Source: Citrus sinensis (taxonomy: Eukaryota; Streptophyta; Magnoliopsida; Sapindales; Rutaceae). Taken from it: DNA of 64,000 bases. How positions within the stretch are numbered: position 1 is the stretch's first letter; the number at the start of each line of letters is the position of its first letter. The DNA lies in the NCBI RefSeq assembly GCF_022201045.2, contig NC_068557.1, forward strand, positions 27,381,501-27,445,500, read 5' to 3'. The notes under the pieces are model-generated. The model was not told the DNA's origin. It made no database searches and was given only the letters and a program-made list of their open reading frames with translations. This document shows positions 36,201-48,012 of the stretch, one piece after another. The position numbers and the translations under genes were made by a program.

Positions 36201-39200
36201 GTATCGTTTGCCAGTGCTGATGCAGATTCCCGAGCAATATCTAGTCTGTTGAGATGATTCAGCTTGTTTTGGAATCAGATATTTAGTGTTGCTTTTGGGG
36301 CTGTCACATTTAGTTTAGTAGTATCCTTTCATTAGCTGTTTGTGCTCTTTTGTACTGCTACAGCACAGTTTCTGTTTCCTGTCAAATAAAGAAAATTATA
36401 ATCTTGGACCATTTTGTGTTTGCAGGCAGCTCAGGATGGAGTTGACATTATAAGCTTATCAATTACTCCTAACAGGCGTCCTCCTGGTATTGCAACTTTC
36501 TTTAATCCAATTGACATGGCCCTGCTATCAGCTGCAAAGGCTGGCATTTTTGTTGTGCAAGCAGCAGGAAACACTGGACCTTCACCTAAGAGCATGTCTT
36601 CCTTCAGCCCATGGATATTCACTGTTGGTGCTGCCTCTCATGATAGAATTTACACAAACTCTATAATCTTAGGCAACAGTTTAACAATTTCTGGCGTTGG
36701 ACTTGCACGTAAGTTTTACTTTCAGAGTATGCCTAATCCTTCTGTTTCCTTCATACAAGAATGCTTCATAAATTTAAGTTCTTGCTTTGTTGTATAAGCT
36801 TGAGAGTTTAGCCAATGGGTATCTGAACAGCTTCTAAATAATTGGAAAATTTTAAATAAATCAAGGTCCATGGAGTGAGCTATCAATGCCTTGCAATGTT
36901 AAATTGTAGAACAGCAGATGAAGCTACTGAATTTGGTTTACCATGAGAAAGCAAAAAGGGGAAGAAAGGAAATAGAATTTGAGATACTTAGGCAATTTAT
37001 TTGCATGTTCTGCTGAGCAGTAAGAAATCTTAATTTCAAACGGTGGGTAAAAGGTTGATAATTGCTTTTTATTTTCCTTAAGTAAAGGAAAGTACGTGGA
37101 AAAAACTTCAAGATGCATGACAATGGCATGAAAGTAATTGGTTTTTATATGCACTAAACACTGGCATTTTCTTCTTGTGCCCCCCCAGCTTTCTTGTCTG
37201 ATATCCATATCAGTGCCAGCCTCATCGCACTTCATTTCAGTGACTGTTTTGTTAATTTAATCAATTCCTGCCCCCCCCCCCCCCTCTCTCTTCTTTACGT
37301 TATCAAGCTCTCTGTCTCTTTACTCACTGATATAACCTAGTTTTAGATATGTCAATATAAAATACTTTTATGTTTTCAAGATCCATGACAATGACACTTT
37401 TTTTTTGGCACGACACACTCTTGTGCCCTCCATCCCCTCCCTCCTTTTTTGATCGTTATGTATTTGCAGTCACCATGTAGTTTATGGTGGTTGTATCAGG
37501 GTGCCAATGCTTGCTTCATATGAATGAGCCCTTCAGTGGATGGAGTAGTTGTGTACAATATTGATCTGATATAATATTATACCTTGCTTTAATTCCTTTG
37601 ATCATGTCAACATAGTCTGAACTTTACATCACAAATTATGTACAAAACTGTGAATGCATGCAATTTTGTTTTGGTACAACATTATAATTATTACCTCTTA
37701 TCACCGAAGATAACTAATATACCTTCTTTTTTTTTTTATTTGGGTTCAGCGGGGACTGATAAAATGTACACGTTGATTTCTGCACTTCATGCTTTGAATA
37801 ATAACACAACAACTACCGATGATATGTATGTGGGTGAATGCCAAGATTCCAGTAACTTCAATCAGGATTTGGTCCAAGGAAATCTTTTGATTTGTAGCTA
37901 CTCAATTCGGTTTGTTCTTGGGCTCTCTACTATCAAACAGGCCTTTGAAACAGCAAAGAACCTCAGTGCAGCTGGTATTGTGTTCTACATGGATCCTTTT
38001 GTTATTGGTTTTCAGCTCAATCCAACTCCTATGAAGATGCCAGGCATCATAATTCCATCCCCCGATGATTCCAAGGTTCAGTTTCTGTGTCTGTTGTGCA
38101 GACAACATTAATTGTTTTACTTTATGATTTTATTTTTTAATTAATTTATTTATTTACTTTTTAACCTATCACAAATGGTAGGGCGCCCTCAACCCTTGTT
38201 TTCTGAAAGAAAACATAGCATTTGGCGTTAGTGGGTACTAGCCATTTTGTTTACAGACCTAAGGTCCTCCAGTTCATGCCACTTATTGGGCATTTTATGT
38301 AGTTCGTTTAAAAAATTTCAGTCAACATGGCTCAAATTAGACTACGTTTTGGGAGTGAATTTTCTCTTTCGTACTACTTTCGTACATCCTCACTCTCTCT
38401 CTCTGTCACAATCATACATACCCACTCTCTGTGTCATAATCGTTAAACTTTCATGGTCTGTTCTGCAGATTTTACTGCAATACTACAATTCTTCTTTGGA
38501 GAGAGATGAAGTTACAAAGAAGATAATTAAATTTGGCGCAGTTGCATGCATTTTGGGTGGGTTAAAAGCAAACTTCAGTAACTCTGCTCCAAAGATTATG
38601 TATTACTCTGCTAGGGGACCAGATCCAGAGGACAGTTTCCTTGATGATGCTGACATAATGAAGCCCAACTTGGTGGCTCCTGGAAATTCCATTTGGGCTG
38701 CTTGGAGTTCTCTTGGTACAGACTCAGTTGAATTCCAAGGTATTCATGCCTGTCAATAATTATTTTATATAGGTTCAAAACTTGACAGTACGTAGTAGTA
38801 AAATGCGTCTTATATAATTTTCTGTAAACTTAAAACTTCCAGGTGAGAGCTTCGCGATGATGTCTGGGACTAGCATGGCTGCTCCTCATATTGCCGGACT
38901 TGCTGCACTAATTAAGCAAAAGTTTCCCAGTTTTAGTCCTTCAGCTATTGCATCTGCACTTTCCACATCTGCTACTTTATATGACAAGAATGGTGGGCCA
39001 ATAATGGCTCAGCGTGCTTATGCCAAACCAGATGAAAACCAGTCACCTGCAACGCCATTTGACATGGGCAGTGGTTTTGTAAATGCAACTGCTTCACTAG
39101 ATCCGGGTCTAATTTTTGATGCCAGTAAGTCATAAGCCTATCCTCACTAGTTGGGGTTGATGGTACAAACTCCCTTTTTGTTATTAACCATTTACCAGCC

Positions 39201-39823
39201 TGTAATTTTTTCTTCCCCCAAATGTTTTTGTTCCTTGTTGCAAAAAAATGTCATTTGCTGGCCATATTAGTTGTTTTTAATTGTCTCGAATCATCACAAT
39301 TTTGTGTTGTCAGTCTCTAGTGCTCATAAATAGGATCTAAATCCTTCTGTTGATTTTCTATGCTAATGTTAGTTGCTTGATGATTGTTATAGGTTACAAT
39401 GATTATATGTCATTTCTCTGCGGCATCAATGGTTCAAGTCCGGTGGTGTTGAACTACACCGGTCAAAACTGTTGGGCATATAACAGTACCATCAGTGGTG
39501 CTGACTTGAACTTGCCCTCGATTACGATTGCACGGCTGAATCAATCTAGGACAGTCCAAAGGACATTGACCAACATTGCCGGCAATGAAACTTACAGTGT
39601 TGGTTGGAGCGCTCCTTATGGGGTTTCCATGAAGGTTTCTCCGACTCATTTCTCAATTGCCAGTGGCGAGAAGCAGGTCTTGAATGTCTTCTTCAATGCA
39701 ACCACGAGTGGCACAGCTGCCAGCTTTGGAAGGATTGGATTGTTTGGAAATCAAGGGCACATTGTGAACATTCCATTGTCAGTCGTAGCCAGACTGTCGT
39801 ACAATGCCACTACTAATAGCTGA
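33282..39823 (+). CDS. SBT2.2: Subtilisin-like serine protease, SBT2 subfamily (SBT2.2-like)
   Basis: Ten exons: 33282-33544, 34178-34331, 34603-35000, 35476-35571, 35804-35876, 36426-36708, 37750-38075, 38469-38739, 38843-39124, 39393-39823. They sum to 2577 nt, 858 aa. A signal peptide (LRLFVVVLLLGFLVCTSFCRA) directs secretion. An I9-type propeptide follows (AVYIVTLKQAP... YHYLINGFSVFVTPQQAEKL). The catalytic residues are all present: Asp in FIDTGIDPTHPSF, His in DGDGHGSHTAS (split by intron 3), oxyanion Asn in QAAGNTGPSP and Ser in MSGTSMAAPH. A PA-type insertion lies between Asn and Ser, and a Fn-III-like C-terminal domain (SRTVQRTLTNIAGNETYSV) follows with many N-X-S/T sites. Length and the long propeptide region fit SBT2 rather than SBT1. 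The ATG at 33282 was chosen because it directly precedes the signal peptide; an in-frame ATG at 33105 would add 59 unlikely residues. The SBT2.2 assignment rests partly on gene order. Intron 6 contains a poly-C run near 37271. Confidence 0.92.
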
Positions 39824-40293
39824 GCATTTTAGAAAGTTTGCTTTTTGTTTTGTTTGCTTGGTTGCTCGTCTTAAATCTGTGCCGATTATTTCATTCATTC
39901 TTCTGTAAATGTTGAATGTAGCTGTTTGTAATGCAATGTAAATTCCGCGATAAATAATTGATAACTTATCTGTCTTTGAGAACTCTCTTTCTCTCTAGAT
40001 TTTAGGTTAAATAAAGGGCAGCTGCAAAGTTACGTCGAGAACAGAAAAGCTTTGTTACTTGAGGTTATTAAATTATCAGGGTTTTATGAACATCTAAAAA
40101 TTGAGGAAGTCTTAATTTGAAAGTATATGAATTGAAGTGCATTTACACAACTTCAAGGGAGTCAGCGTAAGTTGACGTCTTGACATATGGGTATTTTGTA
40201 TATTTTCTAAACCTTAAGAGGGTACTTGTTACAATTTTAAATTTCTATGAATAAATCTTTATTTAGAGTACCTTACAAGAAATTCTTGTGGCT
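39824..40293. other. Subtilase 3' UTR and flank of the MULE insertion
   Basis: The 3' UTR includes AATAAA-like signals (AATAAAGG near 40011 and AATAATTG near 39952). No gene is present. Sequence continues normally to the target duplication at 40294. Confidence 0.5.
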
Positions 40294-40302
40294 TCATATA
40301 CG
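40294..40302. repeat. Left target-site duplication of the NLR-carrying MULE
   Basis: TCATATACG, identical to the 9 bp at 46529-46537. It lies directly before the inverted end. Confidence 0.85.
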
Positions 40303-41346
40303 GGCTCCAGCTACCATGCCCCTCGGGGCATGGTACCCGTTTTTTTTGTCAATATCCCGTGTAGCCGTTAGATTATAAATAATTTAATCCAACGGATGGG
40401 TTTGAAAGGGCTAAAAGTGAATAACAGTGGGCTACCGTCGAAACCAGTTTCTTCCAGTTTGTTTGTTCGAAATTAGTTTTAGGGTCTATAAACCCTTACT
40501 GGCCATTTCGGGCGATGACTGCAGTTTGTCGAACGCAAGGAAATTGAAGTGCGCAAGGTGTAACTGCGGTTGGGGTAGCGCTTCCGTGTGCGATTATTGA
40601 ATTGGCTTGCAGTGCTTGCAACTTGTGGCGGCAGTATTGAACGAGGCAGAAGGGATTGGGTTAACACAATTAAAGGTCAGTATAATTTGAATTTCAGATT
40701 AGAGATAGGAATCATGTGTGGGTGATAAAAGTGGATGGTGGAAATTTAACGTGTCGTTTGGACAATTGGAAAATTTGGGAGTAGAGGGCAAAAAATGTAA
40801 ATTTAGATTAAGGATATTTCCTGCACATCGCGATTGGTGATTACGTTGAGAAATTGAACCCAGTTGAATTAATGAAGTGTTGTGCATATAAATGGTTCCA
40901 AAATATATTTTGTACAACGAGTTAAAAATTGAGGGGTTTCGGGCAATAAATATAAAAAATAATTGGGGATTATTTAGCAGCAGTTTAATGTGGCGTATTT
41001 AAAGTAATAGGATGAAGAAGAAGGTTGGTGTTATGTTGTGTAACTTGATTGTGTTGCCGGCAATTGCTGTGCCTTTCTTGAACTTAGTCATGACTATGCA
41101 TTCGAATAGAATTTCATAGAAGCACCAGACATGTGACATGTTAATTATCAATTTCTACTGAATTATTAAGATTTAGATAATAAAAGTTTTCATTTGTAGC
41201 ATAGTAAAGGGATTAATTAATTGATTAGTATTGTATGGTTGTAAGTATAAGCAATGAGAACCCAATGTATGACATTGAATTCCACAGTAGCGTGGGTGTT
41301 AATAAGTTAACATTGAACATGCGTGGACAATTAGTAACAGGAAAAG

Positions 41347-43833
41347 TTGAAATCTACAGCAATAGACGTCGCCAGGGCATGTGGAGGTTTGCCCATTGCC
41401 TTGACTACAGTGGCAAAGGCACTGAGAAGCAAGAGTCTGCATGAATGGAAGAATTCCTTGCGAGAACTACGAACGCCTTCAATGGTAAACTTCGAAGGAG
41501 TATCTGCAGAGACTTATTCAAGTATTGAGCTGAGTTTCAAGTATTTAAAAGGTGGGCAACTCAAGGAACTTTTTCAGCTCTGCAGTCTAATGGGTAACAG
41601 TATCCCTACTTTGAAATTGCTTAAATACTCCATGGGTTTGGGTATATTTAAAGGAGTCAATAAGATGGAAGATGCACGAAACAAGTTATATGCGTTGGTA
41701 CATGAACTTAGAGACTCTTGTTTGTTGCTTGAGGGTGATAGCAATAAACTAGTTTCAATGCATGATGTTGTTCGTAATGTCGCCATATCAATTGCATGCC
41801 GAGACCAACATGTGTTTTCGGTGAGATATGATGAGGATGTGTGGGACTGGCCAGATGAGGATACACTTCGAAAATGCAATGCTATCTCTTTAATAAAAAA
41901 TAGTAATTGTGAATTTCCTGAAGGATTAGAATGCCCAAACCTTGAATTTTTATATATCTCTCTCAAAGATTCTTCTCGTGAAATTAATATTCCTGGGAAC
42001 TTTTTTGTAGGGATGAAAAAGCTCAGAGTTCTAGATTTCACTCTAATGCAGTTTTCTTCTTTTCCATCTTCAATTGATCTTCTAGTAAATCTTCACACAC
42101 TATGTCTGGATCAAAGTGCGTTGGGGGACATAGCAATCATTGGGAAGTTGAAGAGTCTAGAAGTCCTTAGCTTTGTGAGGTCTGATATTAAGAAGTTGCC
42201 CGAAGAGCTAAGTCAACTGTCTAAGCTAAGGCTGTTAGATTTAACCAATTGTTTCCATCTAAAAGTTATTGCCCCAAATGTCATATCAAGCTTAACTCGA
42301 TTAGAAGAATTGTATATGGGTAATTGCTGCATTGAATGGGAGGTTGAAAGAGACAACAGGGAAAGAAGTAATGCTAGCCTTGACGAATTGATGCATTTAC
42401 CTCGGCTAACCACTCTAGAAATTGACGTTAAAAGTTACAATATTTTACCAGCAGGTTTTTTGGCCAGAAAGCTGGAAATGTTCAAAATATCTATTGGAAA
42501 TGGGTTATTCATGCATCCCATGAATGTTGAACAACATTGGTTTAAAAGTCGGCCTTGCTTTTCGATCAACAGTGATCGCAAGAGTTCAAGATCATTGAAG
42601 CTCAAGCTTGATTTTATGGACATTTGCTCCACGAAATTGCAGGGCATCAATAACGTTGAATGCTTATGGTTGGACAAGCTGCAAGGCATCGAGAATGTTC
42701 TTTTCAATTTGGACACGGAGGGCTTTTCACAATTGAAGCTTCTCTGGGTTCAAAATAATCCTGACTTCTTTTGCATCGTCGATTCAAGGGCAATGGTCGC
42801 TTGTGATGCCTTTCCTCTTTGGAGTCACTTATCCTTCTCAATTTGATCAACATGGAGAGGATATGTATTGATCGGCTCAAAGTAGAGTCTTTCAACAAAC
42901 TCAAAACCGTAGAAGCATATAATTGTGATAAGTTAAGCAATATCTTTTGGCTCTCCACTACAAAATGCCTTCCAAGACTTGAGAGAATTGCAGTTGTTAA
43001 TTGCAGCAAGATGAAAGAGATTTTTGCAATTGGGGGAGAAGTTGATAATGCAATTGAGAAGATAGAGTTTGCTCAATTAAGATCTTTGAGTCTGGGGAAT
43101 CTTCCAGAGGTCACAAGTTTTTGCCGTGAAGTAAAGACTCCTTCAGCATCACCAAACAGACCAGCGTCGCAAGAGGAATTGACGACTACGTATAGCTCCA
43201 GCGAAATCACTTTGGATACTTCAACTCTGCTTTTCAACGAGAAGGTGCGTAGGCTAACATTTTCTTTATATATATATATATAACATTTTATTCTATCCTG
43301 AGTTCTCTTTTGATATCATACGTGGAAAATGATTAAATCGTTTAAAGAATTGAAAGAAAATGAAAAAAAAGGGGGGAAAATAATCTCACCCACTCACTAA
43401 TTAAGCTCTTAACAAGTAATATGAATTAGATTGCATACTTATCTGTCAGTTAGAAATTGGTTTTGACTTGCATTAATTTGTAATCGAAGAAGAAAATTTC
43501 AACAAGTGCTTCTCATATGCATATGGGATGTAACAAGAAATTCTTTTTTTTTTTTAGGTAGTGTTGCCTAACTTGGAGGCTTTGGAGATATCTGCAATTA
43601 ATGTCGACAAGATTTGGCATTGCAATCAAATTCCGGCGGCTGTGTTTCCTCACTTTCAGAGTTTAACACGATTGATTGTGTGGTGTTGTCACAAATTAAA
43701 ATACATATTTTCAGCGTCTATGATCGGAAGCCTTAAGCAGCTCCAACACCTAGATATACGCTTCTGTGAGGATTTACAGGAGATCATTTCTGAGAAAAGA
43801 GCAGATCAAGTGATCCCTTATAATGGGTACAAA
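41347..43833 (+). pseudogene. Truncated CC-NB-LRR (RPS2-type) resistance gene fragment
   Basis: The fragment starts abruptly inside the NB-ARC domain: ...DVARACGGLPIALTTVAKAL (GLPL motif). It continues through ARC2 to the MHD motif in KLVSMHDVVRNVAISIACRD (near 41750-41800) and then into leucine-rich repeats (KLRVLDFTLMQFSSFPSSI, LRLLDLTNCFHLKVIA, RLEELYMGNC...). The coiled coil, P-loop, kinase-2 and RNBS motifs are missing. A one-base deletion in the LRR near 42820 shifts the frame from 41347-42846 to the frame ending at 43244. A GT-AG intron (43245-43557) joins NEK to VVLPNLEALEIS. LRR homology ends near 43833 (...ISEKRADQVIPY), where transposase-like sequence begins in another frame. NLRs of this class are intracellular immune receptors; this copy cannot make one. 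It is captured inside the MULE. Confidence 0.9.
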
Positions 43834-44640
43834 TTGGAACCAATGGGCATTGCATTGCATGCCTAACTGGGTTAAAAGTAACCACGTCACACTTATGGTC
43901 ACTGAACGCCTTCACCGATTCATGAAAAGATACTTGCACCTGAGCATTACTCACAAGTTTACTGGATTGACAAATGCAACTGCTTATCTATTTGAGCATC
44001 GAAGACTTCAAGGGTGGGAGTGGATTTACCAGCGAATTACCCCAACTGTCACAAACATAATTCAACATCATCTTATTGAAGCCCGCTACCTGGCCGTGCA
44101 AAATAATAACGGCACTATTTCAGGTGTTACGGATGCTGCTGCTACTTTGTACGAGGTGGACATGCAAAGAAAGCTTTGCAGTTGTGGCTTCTGGCAGAAG
44201 TCAGGTGTTCCATGCGCACACGCATGCAAGTGTATTCTACAAAAGGCTGAAAAGATCGATGACTTTGTTGACAAAATGCGGACAATCTCTCAATATAGGG
44301 ATACTTATGGACCGGGAATGAATTCACTGCCAAATGATTTTCCATGGAAGTCCCATGTTTCCACTGTTTTGCTCCTTCCTCCTCGTGCACATGCCACAAT
44401 TGTACAGGACCCGCCTTACCCTATTCCTCATACAAAACAGGTAAAATTTCCAAGTTTCTTCTAATATATATTCTCCACACTATGCATTTATTTCAAATAT
44501 TTTTCTCAAAACAACCCTTTTGGTTTACTATTTCACATTGTTTAACTGTTTCAGATCAGTCCTTATTCGGCCACAACAGAACTTACTGGACATGACTTCT
44601 TCCACCTACCATCAAGCAGCAGTGATGAAGATTCAATAAG
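43834..44640 (+). pseudogene. MULE transposase C-terminal remnant with SWIM zinc finger
   Basis: The plus-strand frame runs to 44464. It contains ERLHRFMKRYLHLSITHK, the SWIM motif CSCGFWQKSGVPCAHA (CXCX9CXH) near 44178-44225, and TISQYRDTYGPGMNSLPNDFPW, which corresponds to the conserved Y...Y/P...W block at the end of MULE transposases. A possible GT-AG intron starts after 44441 and ends at 44553, followed by a Ser/Asp-rich exon to about 44640. The catalytic DDE domain and the N-terminal DNA-binding domain are absent; the NLR fragment lies where they would be. FAR1/FHY3-type domesticated genes share the SWIM motif, but position within inverted ends and a 9-bp duplication favours a transposon remnant. 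Confidence 0.8.
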
Positions 44641-46528
44641 TAAGTCTTTCTTTTTCTTTTTCATAGTCTGATACTATGAAGTCCAATTTTTAGGGATATC
44701 AATCGACTTTACAAGTTCTTGAGCCAACTATTGCCACAATTTCATTTTAAACAGATATGACTTATATCATTGCAACCCAACTTTCAAGTGCGCACAATAT
44801 TATTTACCCTACATTCATTACTTGGATATTATAATATTCATCATATCCCACCTTCACATTGGCATTTGCACGCGCATTGCTAACTATATACTAAATATAA
44901 TCACTGCAACCGACGATATTTCCTTTACTTCTCTGCATCTTGTACTTATTTTTATGCAATTTTCAGTACATACCCTACATTTATTTCACACAATTTTCTC
45001 CATCACAAGCCTTGCACACAAGCTTCAGCAATTCTTATTTCATGTAAATTCTACTTCTACTGTTTGTCTCCGCTATTCGTATTAATACGTCCTATGCATG
45101 CATAAGGCAATAATTTTAGGGTTTCACGGTAACCAATTGTATTTGTTGGTGTGACAGGGTATTCGATTGGTTGTTAATCCTTACTTATCTTCTGGTTCGG
45201 TTACTTGTGCGAATCGTATTTTTAATTCGTTGTAACACCATGACGTACATAATTTGTCTTCTCATATACAATGATTTAATATTTCACCTTCACGACAAAT
45301 CTCTTAGGGATATGATAAATCGTTCCACCACATTACCTGCTCATTAATTGGTAACATGCACTTCCTCCACGATTGCGGGTCTATTAATATTTCATTCACC
45401 CTATGCATTTCAACATTCAACTCCACGTGAATTATTTACATATGCATGTACGAGCTCTTCCTTTGATATAAGTAAGTTAGTTGCATTGTCATTCATACTT
45501 GACTTCTCATTTAAAGGTTTCCTTTTCTCATGTTGCAGGCCTGTAGCGGTGACTCTAGAGGGACATGGCCTTTTGATACCTACGGTGTGCTGTGTCCTCC
45601 ACAATTGTCGCCATCAAACGAACTCCACCAGCCACGAAACTTATCCATATTTTGTATGCTCCTATATTTAGTTATTGCAAACTTTCATCCACTATAACTG
45701 TATTTTGCTATCAATTAATAGATGTTATTAGCATCCTACAACATTGTGCAAGTTTCACGATAATGTGTTTCCAACTTATGTACTTTACCTCTTATGTCGA
45801 CATTGCAGCTTATATTTTTTTCTCCTCCTGCTAGCACCTGCAATACAATTATTTTCTCCATATTTCAAATTTGTTCCTTCTATTTTCAATATCCCTGATC
45901 CATTTCTCCCTTTCCTTTGTGTTTGTGGCATTATTTTCTTTATTTCGATTATGCTCGCTTCCAGTTTTAATCTTGCTCAACTTTGCTGTTAACTTACTGG
46001 CTTCAACTTGACCATATTGCTTCCATTCTACCATAGGTTATTCTTTAATCAAATAATCTATTTTACTGATGTTGGTCGTTTCCTCCTCTGCGTCTTAACT
46101 GACTACTCCATTTTCTTCATAGTTATGTTTATTTTTAATTAACTCATTACTACTATAATTAACATCAGTTAATCTCATTATTTCTTCCTTGCTGTAGTCT
46201 TACTTTCACATGGCTTCGGTCACAATTGACATTATTAAAAAAGGGGTAATTTTTTAATCGTCTTTTTATATATGCTTGCTACTACAAATACTTCTTCCCT
46301 CAAACGATTTTTTGTTATATACACCAACTTTTCTTCTTTCCTTTAACGCATTTATTGCAACATTAATAGTTCATTTCATCATTTATATTGACTGCCTCTC
46401 CCGGTTTCTTTAATCTGCTGCGTGCCAACTCCTTACACGTCCGATTTTTCTCTTTTTCATCCAACGGCTAGGTCACTACCTGACAAAGCAAGGGGGTTCC
46501 GTGCCCACGGGGCATCGTAGACAGAGCC
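44641..46528. other. Right-hand spacer and inverted end of the MULE
   Basis: Pyrimidine-rich, with many short T/C-rich frames (for example 45348-45671, 45592-45834). No domains are recognised. The last ~75 nt are the right inverted end. Confidence 0.55.
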
Positions 46529-46537
46529 TCATATACG
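46529..46537. repeat. Right target-site duplication of the NLR-carrying MULE
   Basis: TCATATACG, identical to 40294-40302. Confidence 0.85.
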
Positions 46538-47816
46538 ACCTACTTATTACATAAATTAGTAATTTACTAAAATGCAACGAAATTTATAAAAATTATCAAT
46601 AATTACATATCAAAATATAAGGATATTCCATATTTTAAGTCATGCAGAATCCTTTGATTATAGTTGTCAATGGCTACAAGATTGAGTTTATCTCCAGATG
46701 TTACAATGTTCCATGTTGATTTGTTTTGCAGTTCTGAACTTTCTATTTTAGAAAAATAATTAAAAATTTACGAATATTTAATATTCACATGTCAATAATA
46801 TATTCATAGTCAACATTTATATCCAATAATATAAAAATCATTGACTATCTTTCAAGGTAGGCCCATTTTTTTTCTCTCCAATTTTAGCCTAAATGGCTAT
46901 TGTGAAACGTGATTTGATGAAAAATTAATTAGTAATTCACTTTATATGCAACAAAATCCATAAAGATACTCAATATTAAATTACATACCAATAGTGTAAA
47001 GAATATTGAGTACTTTTGAGGTAGCCCGAGTCCTTAGATTTTAGTCTTAATGGCTATTATTTTGACTAAAGCACGTGATGTTTCATGTTGAACACGATTT
47101 AATTAAAAGATAATTAATAATTTACTTAAATACAACAAAATCCTAAAGATAGTCAATATTTATATGCCACCAAAAAAACAGAATGAAATGTGTTGTATTC
47201 GGTAAGCACCATGTTATCTAAACAACAATGTAATAAAGTTTTGTTAAATATACTTTGAATTTGAAAGATGTCAAATGGGTTAGCTACTAGTAATTACAAG
47301 AAATTAATAGAACGTAGATATATATATATAATCCTTAATTAAATGATTGTTTTACAACGAACGAAAGTATATTAAAATTTTCTCGATCGGTATTAATTAT
47401 TAAGAAAGATAAATAAATTAAGTTTAATACTTGCCAAGCTCAAAATGCAATTATTTGAGTAATTGGAGTTGCAAAGACAAATCAATAATGTCAAGACAAA
47501 GCATCCTAATGCAACAAAAATTATTGATCGATCCGCATGCATTTAATTTTCTTGCTTGCAATGTGTGCCTATAATATAGCACATCATTATCAGCTTATCT
47601 AGAAATGTTGCGTAGCAAAACTGCAACAGGCAATTGCTTAAATGCCCGAGTTCTTGTGCTGGCTCAAACTTCACAGTCAGGCATGTTAGACACATGCGAT
47701 TGTGAATTCATGTCATGCACACACGTTTCACAATTTTAAGTTACTTGGGGCTCATTTTACTTGGTTTATAACGTTATAAATTATGAATTAAGATGAGGTG
47801 GTTCCTTTCCTATGCT
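46538..47816. other. Intergenic, no gene recognised
   Basis: AT-rich. Two loosely repeated blocks (...TTAATTAGTAATTCACTTTATATGCAACAAAATCC... near 46925, ...TTAATAATTTACTTAAATACAACAAAATCC near 47110, and a related stretch near 46555-46600) suggest an old local repeat. The right end is the promoter of the next gene. Confidence 0.5.
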
Positions 47817-47823
47817 TATATAA
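47817..47823 (+). promoter_or_regulatory. TATA box of the small secreted protein gene
   Basis: TATATAA lies about 190 nt before the ATG. A leader without other obvious TATA motifs follows. Inferred from sequence only. Confidence 0.55.
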
Positions 47824-48012
47824 TGCACTGAAACTTCTGCCCGTTTTGGTGTTCCCTTTAAGTCTCTCAATCTGGCACGGCCATCAAGATCAATGAGACA
47901 CAAACACACAGAATCCATTTAATACAATAATAAATTTTCTTCCCATACAAAACCGAGTTGGCTTCTACACTATACACAATTAATTCACATCTCTTTCAAG
48001 GTTTCAGCAGCC

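Larger units (their letters stand above)
40303..46528 (+). mobile_element. Mutator-like element carrying an NLR gene fragment
   Basis: The left end starts GGCTCCAGCTACCATGCCCC. The right end, reverse-complemented, starts GGCTCTGTCTACGATGCCCC. Similarity continues over about 75 nt, through TTTGTCA and TAGCCGTT(A/G)GAT. TCATATACG flanks both sides exactly (40294-40302, 46529-46537), matching the 9-bp duplication made by Mutator transposases. Inside, on the plus strand, lie a truncated NLR gene (41347-43833) and a C-terminal MULE transposase remnant (43834-44640). No intact transposase core is present, so this copy is non-autonomous. Spacer at 40380-41340 and 44641-46528 has no recognised gene. 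The left terminus also forms a self-palindrome (ATGCCCCTCGGGGCAT). The element separates the subtilase from the small-protein/gamma-SNAP block. The call follows from TIR, TSD and transposase content; age and activity are unknown. Confidence 0.85.

Noticed and set aside
37260-37300. Poly-C run and adjacent CT run in subtilase intron 6
   Set aside because: Simple sequence; no functional signal can be argued.
43834-44640. Domesticated FAR1/FHY3-type gene instead of a transposon tail
   Set aside because: The SWIM motif is shared, but the fragment lacks a start and other domains and lies between MULE inverted ends with a 9-bp duplication.
45348-46034. Several Cys/Phe/Ser-rich frames on both strands
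   Set aside because: Low-complexity T/C-rich spacer within the MULE; no domain and no splice support.
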